Of a stretch of DNA of 64,000 nt, positions 61,155-64,000 are shown in pieces (positions within the stretch are counted from its first letter, which is position 1; each line of letters begins with the position of its first letter). The notes below the pieces were generated by a model. That model was not told the DNA's origin and searched no databases. It saw only the letters and a program-made list of their open reading frames with translations. The position numbers and the translations under genes were made by a program. Where the stretch lies: contig PQAO01000021.1 in assembly GCA_003104995.1 (NCBI GenBank), positions 365,918 through 429,917 on the forward strand, given 5' to 3'. Origin of the DNA: Dehalococcoidia bacterium (GTDB lineage: Bacteria; Chloroflexota; Dehalococcoidia; Tepidiformales; Tepidiformaceae).

Positions 61155-64000
61155 ATGGCCACCGTTGCTGCACCGCCCGCGCCGCTTAAGCGCCTGGCGC
61201 CACTCGATGCTGGCGCGAGGCTCGATGACCTGCTATCCCGTCCCTACGAGTACCGCTCGTGGGAGGACGTCTACCGCGATCAGTGGACCTGGGACCGCGT
61301 CGTCAAGGTCACCCACACGCGCGTGAACTGCATTTCCGCCTGCTCGCTCGATGCCTACGTCAAAGATGGCATTGTCTGGCGGGAAGAGCAGAACGCCACC
61401 TACGAGAAGTCGTTCGCTGACGTCCCGGACTTCAATCCGCGCGGCTGCCCGATGGGCTGCGTCTACAGCTCGGTGATGTACGACCCCACCCGCATCAAGT
61501 ACCCGATGAAACGGGCGGGCAAACGGGGCGAAGGCAAGTGGGAGCGGATCTCGTGGGACCAGGCCCTCACCGAAATCGCCGATAAGCTCATCGACGTGGT
61601 CGAGACCGACGGCTCCGAATGCGTCGTCTACGACAACGGCACCACCAACCTGGACTTCGGCATCGGCTCTCCCATGGAGGGCCATCTCTTCACGGCGGGT
61701 GTCGGCAGTACCACCATCGACTCCTACGCCGGGGTGGGCGACCTCCCGGTGGGCCTCATCCAGACGTGGGGCCTCTACATGTCCGAAGGCACCGCGGACG
61801 ACTGGTTCCTCTCGGATTACATCCTCATCTGGATAGGCAACCCCTCGTACACGAAGGTGCCCGAAGCCCACTTCATGTGGGAGGCGCGCTACCGGGGCGC
61901 GAAAGTCGTCAGCATCGCCCCCGACTACAACGCTTCGACCGTGCACGCCGACCGCTGGCTCAACGTGCGCTTCGGCACTGATGCTGCCCTGGCGCTCGGC
62001 ATGGTCAACGTCGTCCTTTCGGAGAACCTCCACGACGAGGCCTACATCAAGGAACAGACCGACCTGCCCTTCCTCATCCGGGAGGATACCGGCCAGTACC
62101 TGCGCGAATCCGATGTCTACGAGGACGGCTCCGACGGCGTCTTCTTCGTCTGGAACACGTACACCGGGCGCAAGGAAAGCCCGACCGGTTCATGGGGCTC
62201 GGCTTACTCCACGATCGCGGCCGACGAAGACCTGGATCCCGCGCTTGAAGGCGCCCACCGCGTGCGTCTCCTCGATGGCCGGCGCGTCACGGTGCGCCCG
62301 GTGTTCGAACTGCTGAAGAAGCGTGCCGCGGAGTACAGCCCGGAGAAGGTTGAAGAAATCACGGGGGTTGCCGCGAACAACATCCGTGTCGTCGCCCGTG
62401 AGTTCGCGGCTGCGAAGTCGGCGATGATCTACTCGTCGTGGGGCGCCTGCAAGCACTACCACTCCGACCTCTTCCAGCGCGGCATGGCCTACCTCTGCGC
62501 CCTCACTGGCAACTCGGGTGGCAAGCCTGGTTCGGGGATAAAAGTCTCCACCTGGTGGCCGCCCCCAAATGGCGCACTCACGGGTGGCGGGCTCGGCGGC
62601 CCCTCTGTGCGGCTCAACACCGAGCCGGTGCCGGAACTCCCGGTCGACCGCGTCTCGGTCCAGGACCTCTCGAAGATCACGTTCCAGGCAGGCCGCCAGG
62701 GCAACGCGACGCCGCTGATTCCCTGGCTCTACGCCCACGACAAGAAGTGGGCGGAGATGGCGAGCAAGCAGGAGTACAACGACCAGTCGCTGCCGCGCCC
62801 CGCCCGGGAGTACATCGACGAGGCACTCGCGGCCGGTTGGCAGCCCATCTCGCCACGCCTGCCAAAGCGGCCCCGCTTCCTCTACTACTCCGGGCCCAAC
62901 CCGCTCAGACGGTGGCCCAATCCGCGCATCATCCGGGACAGCCTCTGGGCGAGCATCGACACGATCGTGACGCTCGACTTCCGGATGTCGACTTCCGGGC
63001 TCTGGTCGGACTACATCCTGCCGGGGTGTGGCTACTACGAGAAGCCGGGGATCAAGTACACCAGCACCTACGTCCCGTACGTAGTCGTCGGCGACCGGGC
63101 GGTCCCGCCGCTGTACGAGTCGAAGCATGAGTGGGATGTTGCTCTCCTCCTGGCGGAGAAGATCCAGGAGCGGGCGAAAGCCCGGGGCATCGAGCCGTAT
63201 ACCGACTCGCGTGGCATGCAGCACAATCTCGCGACGCTCTACGACGACATGAGTGCCGACGGCGCCTACACGCCTGACGCCGCCGGCGAAGAGCGGGCGC
63301 TGGACTTCATCCTCCAGTACTCGCACATCACCCGGAACAGCGGCCTTGGCGAAGGCGCCTGGGCAAAGGCTGCCGAAAAAGGCATGGTCAAGATCAAGGC
63401 CGTCCAGCCTTCCGCGCTGGCAGTCGGCTTCAACTCTGTCTTCAGCGACTACACCGAGGACCGGCCGATGTACTCGTGCGGCTGGTTCGTCGAGCGGAAG
63501 AACCCCTGGCCAACCCTCACGGGCCGCCAGCAGTTCTACATCGACCACCAGTGGTTCCTCGAAGCGGGCGAAGAATTGCTCGTCCACAAGGAACCTGTCG
63601 CCGCGGGTGGCAAGTACCCGCTCCGGATGACCGGTGGGCACACCCGCTGGAGCATGCACAGCATCTGGCGGGCGAGCGAGGAGCTCCTGCGCCTCCAGCG
63701 CGGTGAGCCAGTCGCCTACATCTCGGTGGCCGACGCCCGCAGCCGTGGAATCAGCGACCACGACAACATCCGTGTGCACAATGACGTGGGCACGTTCCAG
63801 CTGCGCGCGAAGGTCTCTCCGGCGGTCCAGCCGGGCACCATCATCGTCTACCACGCCTGGGAGGGTTACCAGTTCAAGGACTGGGCAACCCAGAACGACG
63901 TGACCTCGAGCCCCATCAAGCCGACGAACCTCGTTGGCGACTACGGCCAGCTTCACTACCGCATGGCCTCGTACACCATGAACCACGTCCCCAAGGAAGT
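61155..64000 (+). CDS. Type II DMSO-reductase-family molybdoenzyme alpha subunit (partial, cut by window end)
   Basis: At least 948 residues, open at the right edge. AGGAGG at 61142-61147 lies seven bases before the ATG. The FS0 region is HTRVNCISAC (54-63) with RGCPMGC (97-102). Molybdopterin-binding segments include KWERISWDQALTEIADKL and SYAGVGDLPVG, where the Mo-ligating Asp of type II enzymes is expected; SDYILIWIGNP and GNSGGKPGSG follow. No Tat signal is present, so it should be cytoplasmic unless exported with a partner. It resembles the large group that includes ethylbenzene and steroid C25 dehydrogenases and oxyanion reductases; the substrate is not readable. Confidence 0.85.
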   Translation, partial: MATVAAPPAPLKRLAPLDAGARLDDLLSRPYEYRSWEDVYRDQWTWDRVVKVTHTRVNCISACSLDAYVKDGIVWREEQNATYEKSFADVPDFNPRGCPMGCVYSSVMYDPTRIKYPMKRAGKRGEGKWERISWDQALTEIADKLIDVVETDGSECVVYDNGTTNLDFGIGSPMEGHLFTAGVGSTTIDSYAGVGDLPVGLIQTWGLYMSEGTADDWFLSDYILIWIGNPSYTKVPEAHFMWEARYRGAKVVSIAPDYNASTVHADRWLNVRFGTDAALALGMVNVVLSENLHDEAYIKEQTDLPFLIREDTGQYLRESDVYEDGSDGVFFVWNTYTGRKESPTGSWGSAYSTIAADEDLDPALEGAHRVRLLDGRRVTVRPVFELLKKRAAEYSPEKVEEITGVAANNIRVVAREFAAAKSAMIYSSWGACKHYHSDLFQRGMAYLCALTGNSGGKPGSGIKVSTWWPPPNGALTGGGLGGPSVRLNTEPVPELPVDRVSVQDLSKITFQAGRQGNATPLIPWLYAHDKKWAEMASKQEYNDQSLPRPAREYIDEALAAGWQPISPRLPKRPRFLYYSGPNPLRRWPNPRIIRDSLWASIDTIVTLDFRMSTSGLWSDYILPGCGYYEKPGIKYTSTYVPYVVVGDRAVPPLYESKHEWDVALLLAEKIQERAKARGIEPYTDSRGMQHNLATLYDDMSADGAYTPDAAGEERALDFILQYSHITRNSGLGEGAWAKAAEKGMVKIKAVQPSALAVGFNSVFSDYTEDRPMYSCGWFVERKNPWPTLTGRQQFYIDHQWFLEAGEELLVHKEPVAAGGKYPLRMTGGHTRWSMHSIWRASEELLRLQRGEPVAYISVADARSRGISDHDNIRVHNDVGTFQLRAKVSPAVQPGTIIVYHAWEGYQFKDWATQNDVTSSPIKPTNLVGDYGQLHYRMASYTMNHVPKE

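Noticed and set aside
62190..63986. Minus-strand open frame of 598 codons opposite the second molybdoenzyme
   Set aside because: The plus strand encodes a continuous molybdopterin oxidoreductase; the reverse frame has no motif.

Overview
The window is GC-rich, gene-dense bacterial chromosome with many ATGA-type overlaps. The gene set (DUF951 protein, Rex, SelA, MreB, clade II-like nos cluster, DUF35/thiolase pairs, several acyl-CoA enzymes, a NarG/NXR-type molybdoenzyme) suggests a facultatively respiring Chloroflexota bacterium, possibly Dehalococcoidia or a Tepidiforma-like lineage. That placement is inference from family content, not from a marker search. No rRNA, tRNA, CRISPR array, IS element or phage gene was recognised.

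Layout. 0-3.7 kb: murI, pyrF, a DUF951 gene, an MFS transporter and a bifunctional-nuclease-family gene. 3.8-11.9 kb: the complete F1Fo ATP synthase operon in the order (AtpZ-like)-a-c-b-delta-alpha-gamma-HAD phosphatase-beta-epsilon. Subunit a carries a large acidic insertion. 12.0-14.4 kb: murA (Asp at the usual active-site Cys) and mreB. 14.4-16.6 kb: a lower-GC accessory patch with two secreted unknowns and a frameshifted LuxR-type HTH remnant. 16.7-19.5 kb: AlkD-like glycosylase, Rex and SelA on the minus strand. 19.7-22.6 kb: an aminotransferase and a phosphoglycerate dehydrogenase fused to an N-terminal Cro/C1 helix-turn-helix. Two copies of ATGCA-N3-TGCAT lie just upstream of the fusion. 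22.6-26.0 kb: STAS-like protein, acyl-CoA dehydrogenase, thiolase-like protein and DUF35 protein. 26.2-34.4 kb: a giant alpha-2-macroglobulin-like protein without the thioester motif, coupled to PBP1C.

34.6-52.7 kb is a respiratory nitrogen-oxide island. A Tat-exported type II DMSO-reductase-family enzyme (alpha, a 90-residue unknown, beta, TorD chaperone, haem-b gamma, membrane protein) is divergent from a Crp/Fnr regulator. Next comes a minus-strand trio (DUF2249, haem-copper-oxidase-like membrane protein, DUF59) and then a cupredoxin-nosZ-nosL-nosD-nosF-nosY operon. CRP-type palindromes (TGYGA-N6-TCACR) lie before the regulator, before the DUF2249 trio and before the cupredoxin-nos operon. 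The regulator's recognition helix has the CRP Arg-Glu-Arg pattern, so a local regulon is a coherent hypothesis.

52.7-60.9 kb holds a TPP enzyme, an alpha/beta hydrolase and a minus-strand acyl-CoA operon (acyl-CoA dehydrogenase, nitroreductase, SCP-x-like thiolase, CoA-transferase A and B). 61.0-64.0 kb has a 50-residue basic protein and the start of a second type II DMSO-reductase-family alpha subunit without a Tat signal, cut by the window end. The acyl-CoA genes and this enzyme would fit degradation of an isoprenoid, sterol or hydrocarbon substrate, which is inference.
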